A stretch of 64,000 bases of DNA from Marinifilaceae bacterium (lineage in GTDB: Bacteria > Bacteroidota > Bacteroidia > Bacteroidales > Marinifilaceae), in the NCBI GenBank assembly GCA_025210485.1, contig JAOARN010000133.1:40410-104409 (forward strand), written 5' to 3'. A model generated the notes under the pieces. It saw only the letters and a program-made list of their open reading frames with translations. It was not told the DNA's origin and ran no database searches. Every line of letters starts with the position of its first letter. The first letter of the stretch is position 1. The position numbers and the translations under genes are program-made. Below are positions 18,322-28,092 of this stretch, one piece after another.

Positions 18322-18504
18322 AGTTTGTGTATTATGATAAATATTATTTGTGGTTTAAGAAATAATAATTGTTTTTAAAGTATTCGAATTAAAGAGTTTT
18401 ATTGTGAATTAAAAAAAAACTAAAAAAAATGTAATTTTTTTTAGTGGGTTTGGATTTTTTTTTTGTCTTAAAAATGAAAGCTAATAAAATTTGAATTTTA
18501 AGAG

Positions 18505-19461
18505 ATGGATTATTACTGTCAGTTGATTGGAAAAAGGTTGACTAACGAGATTAGTCGTGAAGAGGATGCTGAATTAAATAAGTGGATAAATGAATCAAAT
18601 AAAAATAACACTTATTATCAGCAAACAGTTTTGGCGTGGGAGTTGGCAATGCTTGAATCTGATAAAGGTTTAAAAAATAGAGTAAAAGATACCTATAAGA
18701 GGAAAATACAAGAGTCAAAAACTCGCAAAAAAATGCGAATATTAATAAATGTTGCTGCAGCAGCTTGTATTTCAATATTAATGGTATTACAAGCTGTTGA
18801 TGAGTTTTCATGGCTTAGAACGGTGGGATACGAGTGTGTTGAGGCTAATGAAGGTGTTTTGTCATATGTGCTGCCAGATGGTTCTGTTGTCAAAATCAAT
18901 GGAGAGTCAAGAATAAAGTATAAAAAGAATTTTAATTCTAATCAAAGATATGTTTATTTAGAAGGGGAGGCTTTTTTCGAGGTGAAAAAAAATCCAGTGA
19001 AACCATTTGTTATCAATGCAAAGGATTCGAAAATATGTGTTTTAGGAACATCCTTTAATGTAAACGCTTATGATGATAAAAAAGGTGTTTGTACATCTGT
19101 TTTGACAGGGAGAGTAGAATTTTCATCTGAAAAATACGAGGAGACCAAAATAGTGTTGTTGCCTGGAGATAAAGCAAATATATCAAACAAGAGTCTTGAG
19201 CTTTGTGAGACTGATTGTGAGAAAGATTTTTATTGGGTGAGAAAGAAGATGCTTTTTGAAGGTGAGGATTTAGAATCCGTAACAAAAAAAATAAAGAGGA
19301 TTTATGGTGTATATCCAGAGTTTAAAACCCAAGATCTTAAAGGAATTAAGATAACAGCAAGTTTTGATAATGAAAAAATAGAAGAAATAGTTAAAATATT
19401 AAACCTGACAAATGATTTGAAAATAGAGTTGGATGGAAGGATTATGAAAATAGGAAGATAA
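18505..19461 (+). CDS. FecR-family anti-sigma factor
   Basis: FecR proteins sit in the inner membrane and pass a signal from a TonB-dependent receptor to an ECF sigma factor. This 318-aa protein has a cytoplasmic N-terminal domain (1-77, with AELNKWINES), one membrane helix (about 78-97) and a periplasmic FecR domain (LPDGSVVKINGESRI, YLEGEAFFEVKKN, FVINAKDSKICVLGTSFNV, about 118-190). A C-terminal DUF4974/STN-like domain spans about 240-316. The next gene is a SusC receptor with the matching STN domain. No ECF sigma gene is present upstream, where it would normally be; a transposase remnant is there instead. Confidence 0.93.
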   Translation: MDYYCQLIGKRLTNEISREEDAELNKWINESNKNNTYYQQTVLAWELAMLESDKGLKNRVKDTYKRKIQESKTRKKMRILINVAAAACISILMVLQAVDEFSWLRTVGYECVEANEGVLSYVLPDGSVVKINGESRIKYKKNFNSNQRYVYLEGEAFFEVKKNPVKPFVINAKDSKICVLGTSFNVNAYDDKKGVCTSVLTGRVEFSSEKYEETKIVLLPGDKANISNKSLELCETDCEKDFYWVRKKMLFEGEDLESVTKKIKRIYGVYPEFKTQDLKGIKITASFDNEKIEEIVKILNLTNDLKIELDGRIMKIGR

Positions 19462-19465
19462 AAAA

Positions 19466-19500
19466 AAACACCAAAGAGTGGCAGCTCTCTGGTGGTTTTA
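19466..19500 (+). terminator. hairpin after fecR
   Basis: AAAACACCA and TGGTGGTTTT pair at the base, with AGAG/CTCT above, between fecR and the SusC gene. It can reduce read-through so that the receptor relies on its own promoter. Confidence 0.6.
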
Positions 19501-19642
19501 AAAGTCAATATTTACTCGTCAAGTAAATTTAATCTAGAAATAATTTTGGGAATTATTTCAGTAGAATTATCTAACAAAAGTATAAAAAATATCTTTTAAT
19601 TAATAATCTATGTAATAAAAAGATATTAAGATTTTATATAGA

Positions 19643-22600
19643 ATGATTCTGCGTTTATTGTTTACTTCCTTTATCGTTTTAAGTAGTTTTTCCTGTCTTT
19701 TTGGACAGTCTGAAAAACTAAACATAAAAAAATTCAAATCTCCAATACGAATAGAAGAATTTGTCAATTACATACAAAGACATACAAGATATGAATTTGT
19801 ATATAGTTCGGTTTCGGTAAGTGATAAAAAGATTACTGTGCCTCAATCAAATCGAATACGATTAGATAGTCTCTTAAAACAGGTGTTGTTGCCAGTTGAT
19901 TTAGATTATATTGTATATAGAAGAAAGATTATTATAAAAAAGAGAGATAATTCTGTACCTATGGTTGCAATATCGAGTTTAGCAAAAATAATATCATCTA
20001 GCAATGATAGGTCAAATGAAGATATTATTCTCGTAGGTCGGATTTTTGATGATTTGACTGGTGCAGTACTTATAGGTGCTAATGTAGCTGTAAAACGAAC
20101 AGGACAAGGAAGTATTAGCGACGCCGATGGGGTTTATACATTAAATTGTTTATATAGTGATACTGTTTCTGTTTCTTGTATAGGTTATAATTCATATCAA
20201 TTTGTGGCTGGAAAAAGAACAGTTGAGAATATAAGATTGAAACCAAAAGTGGTCAATCTCAATGAAATAAATATTATTGGTTATGGACAGGAACTCGAGA
20301 TAGATAGGATGGGTGCAATTAGCAAAATTCCCCCATCTATGGGAGGATTTATTCCAAACAGTATCGATGACTGTTTAAGTGGTACCGCTAGTGGTATGTG
20401 GGTTCAGAATAGCTCGGGACTTGCTGGTAGTGCTTCATCTATAAGTGTGAGAGGAGTTACTTCACTGCAGCCATTTATAAATAGTCCATTGATTGTAGTT
20501 GATGGTGTGCCTTTATTTAGTGCAAATGAGCAACTTAATAATGTCGTTTATCGTACGCTTGATAGTAAGTATATAGATATTAATGCTAATTATGTCGTTG
20601 ACGATATCAGAGAGAGTACTGTGTTTTACAAGAATGGATTAAACCTTTTTAATCCAGTAGATATTGAGTCTATACATTTATTAAAGGATGCATTCTCAAC
20701 ATCTATATTTGGATCAAGAGGAGCAGCAGGTGTGCTAATGATAAATACCAAAAAGCCAAAATCCAGAGAGTTTAAAATGAATATTTCTTCTGAATTTGGA
20801 GTGTTAAAGCCTGTTGATGAATATCAGACAATGAATGCTAAAGAATATGCAAAATTTTATTCTGAGTATTATAGCTTCAAAACAGGAGATAAGATTTTTT
20901 TCCCTGAGAATCATCAAACAAATTGGTATGATTTGGTGACTAGGAGTGGATTTTTGCATAATTTTAATCTTTCAGCAGACAAGTATTTTGATAGATGGGG
21001 ATTTTATTCAAGTGTTTCAAGAAATTATGAGCAATCGTATATAAAATCAGGAGATTATGATAGGTATAATGGACAGTTTAATTTCAATTATAATCCAAGT
21101 TCTAGACTAAAATTAGTTGCTAACTTTTCATTATCAGGAGTGAAAAATACGGCATTACTTGCACCAAAAATATATAGAGATGCAGTATTGAAAGCACCGA
21201 ATATTCCTGTTTATGATAATGACAGAAATTATGTGTTTGATAATTATGATAATCCTTTTGGAGGGTTTTATACAAACCCAATGTCATTAGTCAGCGATAG
21301 TAAAGCAGAGTTAAAAGATTTATCATTTTTATTTACAGGGCTTTTTGAATATAATATAACTAAAAATATTAAGTATCAATTTAACTATGGTTTTAATTCT
21401 TTGGATATAGATGCTTGTTCAAAATATTTGTTTCCAGTTGATCCTGAAACCCTGATAGGGGTTGATAGTGAAGGTAAGTCAAGAAGGAGATCATATTCTC
21501 ATATGCTAACATATGATAAAAAAAACAATGATCATAATTTGTCAACAGTAACTGGCTTTAGTTATGAATCAACCTATATGCAAAATGAGTTTTTAGAATA
21601 TAGCATAGATAATAATACGAATAAAAGAAAAGATAGAGATCTGGAAACAGAAAGTCATAAATCAAAATTAGTTTCCTACTTTGGAAGAGTAAAGTATGGA
21701 TTTAAACATAGATATTTTATTGGTTTAAGTGGACGTTTGGATGGTTCATCCAATTCGAGTTTAAAAAATGCTTATCATTTTTTTCCAGCATTCTCAACGG
21801 CATTTGTGCCAATAAATAATTCAAGTTATAAGTTCTTAAATTTTTTGAAGTTTAGATTTAGTTGTGGTTTGTCAGGTGTTGAACAGACAACAGATATTTC
21901 CAATAAACCTGAGGACTATCATCTGTCTTCTTATCAGTATATTGGTAAAGAAGCATATGTTAATCTTAATTCAGAGCTTCGCAATCTTAATTGGGAAATA
22001 ACAAAAAGTTATGATATAGGTTTCGACTTAAAATCTTATAGATACAATATTGATTTGAGTTTCAATATTTATAGAAAATATGTCGATAATTTGTTAATCT
22101 ATGCTGATGTGCCTCTAGTATTTGGATATACGAAAAAGTGGCAGAATATCGGAAAAATGATGAATCGAGGTTTTGAGTTATCATTATCAGGTAAATTATT
22201 TAAAAGTTCTGAGTTAAATATAAATTATGCTTTGAAAGCTGCTTATAATCTCAATATTGTAAAAGAGATTAATTATTTTGGATATGAGGCTTGGGGACAT
22301 GATCAGGCATATAAATATTTTAAAGAAGGTGAAGAGGCAGCTCAATTCTATTTATATAACTATCAAGGAGTCGATTCTCAAACAGGCAATTCTTTATGGT
22401 TGAATTCAAAAGGTGAAATTGTTGATACTCGGCCTACAGATTCTAATGATGATAGATATCCTTTTGGAACTGGTTTGCCAAAGTATTCTGGAGGAATTAA
22501 TCTGAGCTTTAATTATAAAAATTTAAGTTTAAATATATATACAGTTTATGCATACAAGAGGTATATGATGAATGGCAGTATGTCGCTGTTATCTACCTAT

Positions 22601-22999
22601 ACTTCTCCTGAAGCATATAATTTAAGTCCTAAAGTGGCAAATTACTGGAAGCAGCCGGGAGATATTACAGACGAACCTGGATTTGCAAATAAATCAGTAA
22701 CGAAAAATTTCAATTATATTAACAGTAGAACGAGTAGCAGATTTCTGGAAGATGCTTCGTTTTTAAGATTTAAGAATATTATTTTGGAATATAGTTTGAC
22801 TAATGATTTGTGTGAAAGACTATCGCTGAAAAGCTTTAGTTTATATATTAGGTTTAAAAATATGTTTACAATAACAAAATATATAGGTGCAGATCCAGAG
22901 GTCAGTGCTTATGGTTCATCCAGCTTATTGTCAGGCAATGATGAACTTACTATGCCTCAGTCAAAGTCTATATCTATTGGAGTCAAAATTAGTTTATAA
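19643..22999 (+). CDS. SusC/RagA-type TonB-dependent receptor with STN signalling domain
   Basis: This is a 1118-aa outer-membrane transporter. A signal peptide ends near residue 22 (SCLFGQ). It is followed by a secretin/TonB short N-terminal (STN) domain (about 38-92, from IEEFVNYIQRHTRYEFVYSS). A carboxypeptidase-like β-sandwich comes next (about 130-210, GRIFDDLTGAVLIGANVAVK). The plug carries the SusC hallmarks SISVRGVTSLQPFINSPLIV and FGSRGAAGVLMINTKK, and the 22-strand barrel follows. The STN domain plus the fecR gene just upstream indicate a trans-envelope signalling receptor. It has no SusD gene directly behind it; a Kelch-like lipoprotein gene takes that place. The substrate is unknown. 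Confidence 0.93.
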   Translation: MILRLLFTSFIVLSSFSCLFGQSEKLNIKKFKSPIRIEEFVNYIQRHTRYEFVYSSVSVSDKKITVPQSNRIRLDSLLKQVLLPVDLDYIVYRRKIIIKKRDNSVPMVAISSLAKIISSSNDRSNEDIILVGRIFDDLTGAVLIGANVAVKRTGQGSISDADGVYTLNCLYSDTVSVSCIGYNSYQFVAGKRTVENIRLKPKVVNLNEINIIGYGQELEIDRMGAISKIPPSMGGFIPNSIDDCLSGTASGMWVQNSSGLAGSASSISVRGVTSLQPFINSPLIVVDGVPLFSANEQLNNVVYRTLDSKYIDINANYVVDDIRESTVFYKNGLNLFNPVDIESIHLLKDAFSTSIFGSRGAAGVLMINTKKPKSREFKMNISSEFGVLKPVDEYQTMNAKEYAKFYSEYYSFKTGDKIFFPENHQTNWYDLVTRSGFLHNFNLSADKYFDRWGFYSSVSRNYEQSYIKSGDYDRYNGQFNFNYNPSSRLKLVANFSLSGVKNTALLAPKIYRDAVLKAPNIPVYDNDRNYVFDNYDNPFGGFYTNPMSLVSDSKAELKDLSFLFTGLFEYNITKNIKYQFNYGFNSLDIDACSKYLFPVDPETLIGVDSEGKSRRRSYSHMLTYDKKNNDHNLSTVTGFSYESTYMQNEFLEYSIDNNTNKRKDRDLETESHKSKLVSYFGRVKYGFKHRYFIGLSGRLDGSSNSSLKNAYHFFPAFSTAFVPINNSSYKFLNFLKFRFSCGLSGVEQTTDISNKPEDYHLSSYQYIGKEAYVNLNSELRNLNWEITKSYDIGFDLKSYRYNIDLSFNIYRKYVDNLLIYADVPLVFGYTKKWQNIGKMMNRGFELSLSGKLFKSSELNINYALKAAYNLNIVKEINYFGYEAWGHDQAYKYFKEGEEAAQFYLYNYQGVDSQTGNSLWLNSKGEIVDTRPTDSNDDRYPFGTGLPKYSGGINLSFNYKNLSLNIYTVYAYKRYMMNGSMSLLSTYTSPEAYNLSPKVANYWKQPGDITDEPGFANKSVTKNFNYINSRTSSRFLEDASFLRFKNIILEYSLTNDLCERLSLKSFSLYIRFKNMFTITKYIGADPEVSAYGSSSLLSGNDELTMPQSKSISIGVKISL

Positions 23000-23381
23000 A
23001 TTAAAATAAAGTCAAGTAAGTTTAACCCTTTAAAAAATACACTATACGAAAAAAATAAAAATAAGATTGACATGAAAAAACGCCTTACCAGCGCAAACAA
23101 TGAAAACCAAAACAAAATGCTCAATCTTTAATTTAGAAAATAGACTATATTATTTGGCAGAATAAAATATGATATCTTCTAAAAAATAAAAACCATTTTA
23201 CATAATTCAAGATAGAATACACAGTATCAAAATACTGTACTGTGATACCTATGCCTGAAAAAAATAAACAAAATCATATTATGTCTTAGATTACTAGATG
23301 TATAGGTTTTTGTAACAGGTGAATTATGCTCTAATCTACTTAAAATAATTAACCCGATTAAATAATCTAAAATTTAGTTTT
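23000..23381. other. intergenic region between SusC and Kelch-like lipoprotein genes
   Basis: This stretch is AT-rich. It contains a small hairpin (ACAGTAT at 23221-23227, ATACTGT at 23232-23238) and an unsupported 19-codon frame at 23071. I see no gene. Confidence 0.4.
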
Positions 23382-24788
23382 ATGAAAACAATTTTTAATA
23401 GATGGTCTTTTGTTGTAATGATTATTGCAATATCATCTTTCTTTTGCTCCTGCAGTGATAACGATTCAAAAAGTGATCTTACTGGTTTGTTAACTTATGG
23501 ATTTACTGATGAGACAGTTAAGGATTATGAGTTTACCGTTGATCAAACAGCTAAGACCATTTCTAATAAGATTGCTTTAGCCTATAAATATGATGTTAGT
23601 TCTTTAACCCCTGTATGGACTGCTGTTAACAAAACAAAGGTCTATATAAATGGAGAGCTTGCAACAAGTGGTGCTAAAGCATATGATTTCACTAATGATG
23701 TAAAGTTAAAAGTAGTTGCTGAGAACAATACTAATAGTATAGAGTATACTATTAAAGTAAATGTTTCGCAAAATATTTCTTCATGGAATGTTCTAGCTGC
23801 TTCTGATGCTGGATACCCTCAGTATACTGATATGACTGGTTTTATGTTGAATGATAAAATATTTTTAGCTGGAGGAATAAAAAATTTTGAAGGTAATGGA
23901 TATTCTATTTATCAATCAGAAGATGGAAAAGTTTTTCAAGAATTAATTAATGATAATTATAATAATTTCGGTTTTACTTCAAGATTTACTCCTGTTGTTT
24001 TTAAAAATCAAGTTCTATTAATTGGTGGGTCTGGATATTATAGCATGACTGATTTTAATGAGGCTAATGTCGCTAGAGCAGTATGGTCATCTTCAGATTG
24101 TCAAAATTGGACTAAAATAACAGAAGGGAAAACAGGAGACGAGTTAATACCTGGATTTGTTCATCCTAATGTTTTTGTTAAACAGGATGATATATATGTT
24201 TGTGGCTCAGGAGGTGCATCTTTTGGAAGTATTATGAAAGGAACCAATATTATAGTTAAATCATCAGATGGAGGTGCTACTTGGTCAGAAGTTGCAGAAA
24301 GTTTATTTCCTGGAGATGATGATTTTGAAGTACCTTACTACGGAGGAAGAGTTGAACTTGATGGTACTTATTACCTTATTGGCGGACAATATCAAAATGC
24401 TTTTAAACCTGAGCATTTCACAAATAAGATCTACAAATCTACAAATCTTGAAAATTGGACAGAAGTTGTAACAAAATCTATTTTCCCTGCTCGTTCAGGA
24501 ATGTCATGTTTTGCATATAAAGGTAGATTGTATTTAATAGGAGGTCGTTCTGTTATTGATAATAATGGTGATGAAAAGAATGTCTCATATTCAGACTTTT
24601 GGGTTTCGGAAGATGGAGGTGTTACTTGGGAAGAAAAAACAGATATCTTACCTGAAGGTTTCAAATCTCGAGCTAATCATGTAACTATCCTTAATGGAAA
24701 TGAAGTTACCATTATAGGAGGTGTTAGTTACGATGAGGAAGGTAATGCTAGTATTTTAACCGATTCATGGAGAGGAACACTTAATTAG
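23382..24788 (+). CDS. Kelch-like β-propeller lipoprotein (DUF6242-type)
   Basis: The N-terminus is a lipoprotein signal with cysteines at 22 and 24 (SSFFCSCSDND), so the protein is probably attached to the outer membrane. Residues about 30-130 form an immunoglobulin-like domain: KDYEFTVDQTAKTISNKI, then TNSIEYTIKVNV. The rest (about 135-468) shows repeated propeller blades with KIFLAGG, VLLIGGSGYY, TYYLIGGQYQN, LYLIGGRS and VTIIGGVSYD, each followed by a W-rich strand such as SSDCQNWTKI or SEDGGVTWEE. Such proteins often accompany SusC/SusD loci. It probably binds a ligand or partner at the surface. It ends before a 13-bp hairpin. Confidence 0.82.
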   Translation: MKTIFNRWSFVVMIIAISSFFCSCSDNDSKSDLTGLLTYGFTDETVKDYEFTVDQTAKTISNKIALAYKYDVSSLTPVWTAVNKTKVYINGELATSGAKAYDFTNDVKLKVVAENNTNSIEYTIKVNVSQNISSWNVLAASDAGYPQYTDMTGFMLNDKIFLAGGIKNFEGNGYSIYQSEDGKVFQELINDNYNNFGFTSRFTPVVFKNQVLLIGGSGYYSMTDFNEANVARAVWSSSDCQNWTKITEGKTGDELIPGFVHPNVFVKQDDIYVCGSGGASFGSIMKGTNIIVKSSDGGATWSEVAESLFPGDDDFEVPYYGGRVELDGTYYLIGGQYQNAFKPEHFTNKIYKSTNLENWTEVVTKSIFPARSGMSCFAYKGRLYLIGGRSVIDNNGDEKNVSYSDFWVSEDGGVTWEEKTDILPEGFKSRANHVTILNGNEVTIIGGVSYDEEGNASILTDSWRGTLN

Positions 24789-24796
24789 TATATGCA

Positions 24797-24831
24797 ATTA
24801 TAGGAGGATTTTAATACTCCTCCTATAATTT
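24797..24831 (+). terminator. perfect hairpin between the Kelch lipoprotein and second SusC genes
   Basis: A 13-bp perfect stem (AATTATAGGAGGA at 24797-24809, complement at 24819-24831) with a 9-nt loop. It lacks a good T run, so it could be a terminator, an attenuator or an mRNA-stabilising element. Confidence 0.5.
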
Positions 24832-24939
24832 CACTAAATCTGTTATAATCTTTTTATTAACTCTGTATAATAGCTTAAGGAGTAAATAATTCTATAAAAG
24901 TAGAAATTGGGTCAGTTATTTGCACTTAAACATAATAAA

Positions 24940-27900
24940 ATGAATAAAAAAATAATAATTAGTTATATTATTTTCTTCTGTCTGTTGAGTTCAAATATTT
25001 TTGCACAATCACAGAAAGCACAGAAATCACAGGAAATAAAAAAAATACATATTAGCGGAACCGTTATATCTGAAGCCGACAAACAGCCTGTAATAGGAGG
25101 TACCGTATTAGTAAAAGGAACTACCAATGGAGTAGCTGTCGATCTTGATGGTAAATTTAAAATAGTTGCCAATCGAGGCGATTTCTTAGTTGTATCCTGC
25201 ATAGGGTTTGTAACCCAGGAAGTTAAAGTCGATGGTAAAAATAAATATAATATTAAGTTAAAAGCTGACAATGTTGCTTTAAAAGAAATAGCTGTTGTTG
25301 GTTATGGTATTCAAGAAAGAAGAGACTTGACAGGTTCCGTAACCTCCATAAAAGTTGATGCTATTGATAATTCGGCTTTGAGTATTGATAATGCTCTTTC
25401 AGGACAAGTTGCAGGTGTTCAGATTAACACTAGTAGTGGTGTGCCTGGAAGTGCAACAGCTATTACCATCAGAGGGATTACTTCACTTGGTGCTGATAAT
25501 AATCCTCTGTTTGTAATAGATGGAGTTCCTGTGTATGGAACAGGTGGAAGTGCTACAACTTCGCATGATGCTGGTAGCGTTCCAATGGTAGGAGTTGACG
25601 GTGGAGGTGCTTCTGGAACTATAAATATAAAATCAGAATTTGAGCGAAATCCATTAGCAAATCTAAATATGGATGATATTGAATCTATCGAGGTTTTAAA
25701 GGATGCATATGCTACTGCAATTTATGGTTCGAGAGGCGCTACAGGAGTAATTTTAATTACTACCAAAAAAGGAAAAAAAGGCAAGCCAAAGGTCGATATA
25801 AATATGTCAACCGCCTTTGCAAGTCCTGTGGGAACTCCTGATGTTATGAATGGAGATCAATATGCTACAATTTACAATACTCTTGCTGATGAGGTTGTAG
25901 GTAAGGAAAGAGTAAGCTCTGGGAAAAATACTGACTGGTTTGATGCTGTTTCACAAACGGCGATAACCTATAAATTAGGGGCTAGAGTTACCGCAGGAAC
26001 AGATAAAAGCTCTTATTTTCTATCTCTTTCATATCTGGATAGAGATTCTTATATCAAGAAAAATGATTTTCAAAGGTACACAGCTCGTATAAATTATAAT
26101 TACAAGTCTAGCGAAAAACTCAGATTTGGAAGTAATGTGAGTGTCAGCTATACAGATAATAACTCTTTAAATTCAGCATCGGTATACAGGAATTCTTTTC
26201 TTGCACCTCCAAATATGGACATTAAAGATGAGATAGGGAATTATAATTTTCCAACTCCAAAAACAGGAAATGCTACAAGTCCCGCTGCTACAGCTGAAAC
26301 AGGAATAAATTATGTTCAGGACAAAAGAGTTCTTGGTAATCTGTATGCTGAATATAAAATAAAACCTTGGATTACTTATAAATCCGAATTTGGTCTTGAT
26401 TTAATAACAACCAAATCTTACAATAGAACTCTTGATCATCCCAATAGCCCACATCTTAAAGGTGGAGATGCTAGTCAAACTGATGTTCAAAATCTAAAGT
26501 ATGTTTTTAATAATACAGCAACCATATTCAAGGAATTTGACGAACACCAAATAAACGCTGTCTTTGGACAAAGTTTCGAAAAGTCTATGGAAAATACTAT
26601 TCGTATTAGAGGTAGTGAATTCCCTAGTAATAGTGTTATGAGTATAGGGTCGGCAATCAAACAAAGAGTAGATGAGGCTAGATATCAAGATTGGGCTATG
26701 CTTTCTTTCTTTGGTCGTGTTAATTATCGATTAAAGGATAAGTATTTGTTTGGAGTTACTTATCGTGTCGATGGTTCTTCTAGATTTAATGAAAATGAAA
26801 GATTTGTTGGATTCCCTTCTTTTTCTGCTGGATGGAGAATTTCACAAGAGGATTTTATGCAACCATATGTGTGGTTAAATGATTTGAAATTACGTGCGAG
26901 TCTTGGTTTTAGTGGTATTTCGGGTTCGTCAAGAGATTATTATGGTAATGTCGGAAGATATACTTTGCGTAAAGCTCAAGATAAGAAATATGGAGATAAA
27001 CTTATACTAGAATACTCTCAGCCAAGTAATCCAGATTTGAAATGGGAAAAAACAAGAACTTTGGATATTGGCTTGGATATGAGTCTTTTTGAGCATCGTC
27101 TTGAAGCAAATATTGACTATTATTACAAACAGAGTATTGATATGTTAACTAGCTCTGCTGTGAGTTACACTACTGGTTTTTCTTCACAACAACAAAATAT
27201 TGTTGATATGTATAATACAGGACTTGAAGTTTCCTTAAATGCATTGGTTGTTGATCGTGAGATAAAATGGAGTGCAAACTTTAATATGGCTTATAATAAA
27301 AATGAAATCACTGCTCTAAACTATGGAGATATTTCTGTAGGTGATTTTGCTCTTGGTGAAAATATTAAGAAAATTAACTGTTCTGCAACTACTTGGTTTC
27401 TTTATGATTGGGTAGGAGTGGATCCTATGACAGGTAATCCATTATGGAAATATGAGGACGGATCTACAGGAACCACACCTTCGCAGAAGCGAAACGAAAA
27501 AGAACGTCCATTGAAAGATAAATTTGATATGGGTGACAGACTACCTAAGCTGACTGGTGGCTTGACCAATACCCTTTCTTATAGAAATTGGAATCTAACT
27601 TTCTTAACTTCATTTTCATTTGGATCTAAAATAATGAATGGAACCAAAGCTAGTCTTTACCAATATACTTCTAATGCCCAACCAAACCTTAGTCCTGATA
27701 TATTGAACTATTGGTTATTGCCTGGTCATAAAACAGATATTCCTAAACTGAATCATAGTTCTTACGATGCAAATGCAAATATGGACTATTCTCTATCAAG
27801 AGAGTCGGATCGATTTCTTGAAAGTGGCGATTTTGTTAGACTCAAAAATGTATCGCTTTCTTATAATATTCCTATTCAAAAATTAAAAAAATACGGACTT

Positions 27901-28074
27901 AACAAGGCCAATGTATTTTTGAAAGCTACTAATATTTATACATGGACTGATTATTCTGGTCCAGATCCAGAGGTTAATGCTTTTGGTTCTTCAGCTATCA
28001 CTTCTGGTATGGATGAGTTGACCATTCCTCAACAAAAATCAATTGAAATAGGAATTAGACTTGGTTTACAATAA
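24940..28074 (+). CDS. SusC/RagA-type TonB-dependent receptor (second)
   Basis: This is an outer-membrane transporter that works with the SusD lipoprotein encoded 18 bp downstream. The ATG at 24940 begins a typical signal peptide (MNKKIIISYIIFFCLLSSN, cleaved after FAQ). An in-frame ATG at 24907 would add a non-signal extension and was rejected. The 1044-aa protein has the carboxypeptidase-like domain (HISGTVISEADKQPVIGGTV), the TonB-box-like plug start AVVGYGIQERRDLTGSV, the plug motifs ITIRGITSLGADNNPLFVI and IYGSRGATGVILITTKKG, and a full barrel. It lacks an STN domain, so it is a transporter rather than a signalling receptor, unlike the first SusC of the locus. The plug contains a Gly/Ser-rich insertion near residue 205-225. 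Confidence 0.94.
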   Translation: MNKKIIISYIIFFCLLSSNIFAQSQKAQKSQEIKKIHISGTVISEADKQPVIGGTVLVKGTTNGVAVDLDGKFKIVANRGDFLVVSCIGFVTQEVKVDGKNKYNIKLKADNVALKEIAVVGYGIQERRDLTGSVTSIKVDAIDNSALSIDNALSGQVAGVQINTSSGVPGSATAITIRGITSLGADNNPLFVIDGVPVYGTGGSATTSHDAGSVPMVGVDGGGASGTINIKSEFERNPLANLNMDDIESIEVLKDAYATAIYGSRGATGVILITTKKGKKGKPKVDINMSTAFASPVGTPDVMNGDQYATIYNTLADEVVGKERVSSGKNTDWFDAVSQTAITYKLGARVTAGTDKSSYFLSLSYLDRDSYIKKNDFQRYTARINYNYKSSEKLRFGSNVSVSYTDNNSLNSASVYRNSFLAPPNMDIKDEIGNYNFPTPKTGNATSPAATAETGINYVQDKRVLGNLYAEYKIKPWITYKSEFGLDLITTKSYNRTLDHPNSPHLKGGDASQTDVQNLKYVFNNTATIFKEFDEHQINAVFGQSFEKSMENTIRIRGSEFPSNSVMSIGSAIKQRVDEARYQDWAMLSFFGRVNYRLKDKYLFGVTYRVDGSSRFNENERFVGFPSFSAGWRISQEDFMQPYVWLNDLKLRASLGFSGISGSSRDYYGNVGRYTLRKAQDKKYGDKLILEYSQPSNPDLKWEKTRTLDIGLDMSLFEHRLEANIDYYYKQSIDMLTSSAVSYTTGFSSQQQNIVDMYNTGLEVSLNALVVDREIKWSANFNMAYNKNEITALNYGDISVGDFALGENIKKINCSATTWFLYDWVGVDPMTGNPLWKYEDGSTGTTPSQKRNEKERPLKDKFDMGDRLPKLTGGLTNTLSYRNWNLTFLTSFSFGSKIMNGTKASLYQYTSNAQPNLSPDILNYWLLPGHKTDIPKLNHSSYDANANMDYSLSRESDRFLESGDFVRLKNVSLSYNIPIQKLKKYGLNKANVFLKATNIYTWTDYSGPDPEVNAFGSSAITSGMDELTIPQQKSIEIGIRLGLQ

Positions 28075-28092
28075 TAAAATAAAACATCGAAT

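Larger units (their letters stand above)
17813..18504. other. intergenic region with transposase remnant and AT-homopolymer leader
   Basis: The first 170 bp are plain AT-rich DNA. Positions 17980-18035 hold a REP-like palindrome, 18041-18313 a transposase remnant, and 18243-18321 two direct copies of a second palindrome-containing element. The last 100 bp before fecR are runs of A and T; such homopolymer stretches are common before FecR-controlled operons in this phylum and may hold the regulated promoter. Confidence 0.6.

Noticed and set aside
23071..23130. 19-codon frame beginning MKKRLTS as a possible leader peptide
   Set aside because: No ribosome binding site, no attenuator-like structure next to it, and too short to support.
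24907..24939. 11-residue extension of the second SusC
   Set aside because: The ATG at 24940 begins an ideal signal peptide; an extension in front would disrupt it.
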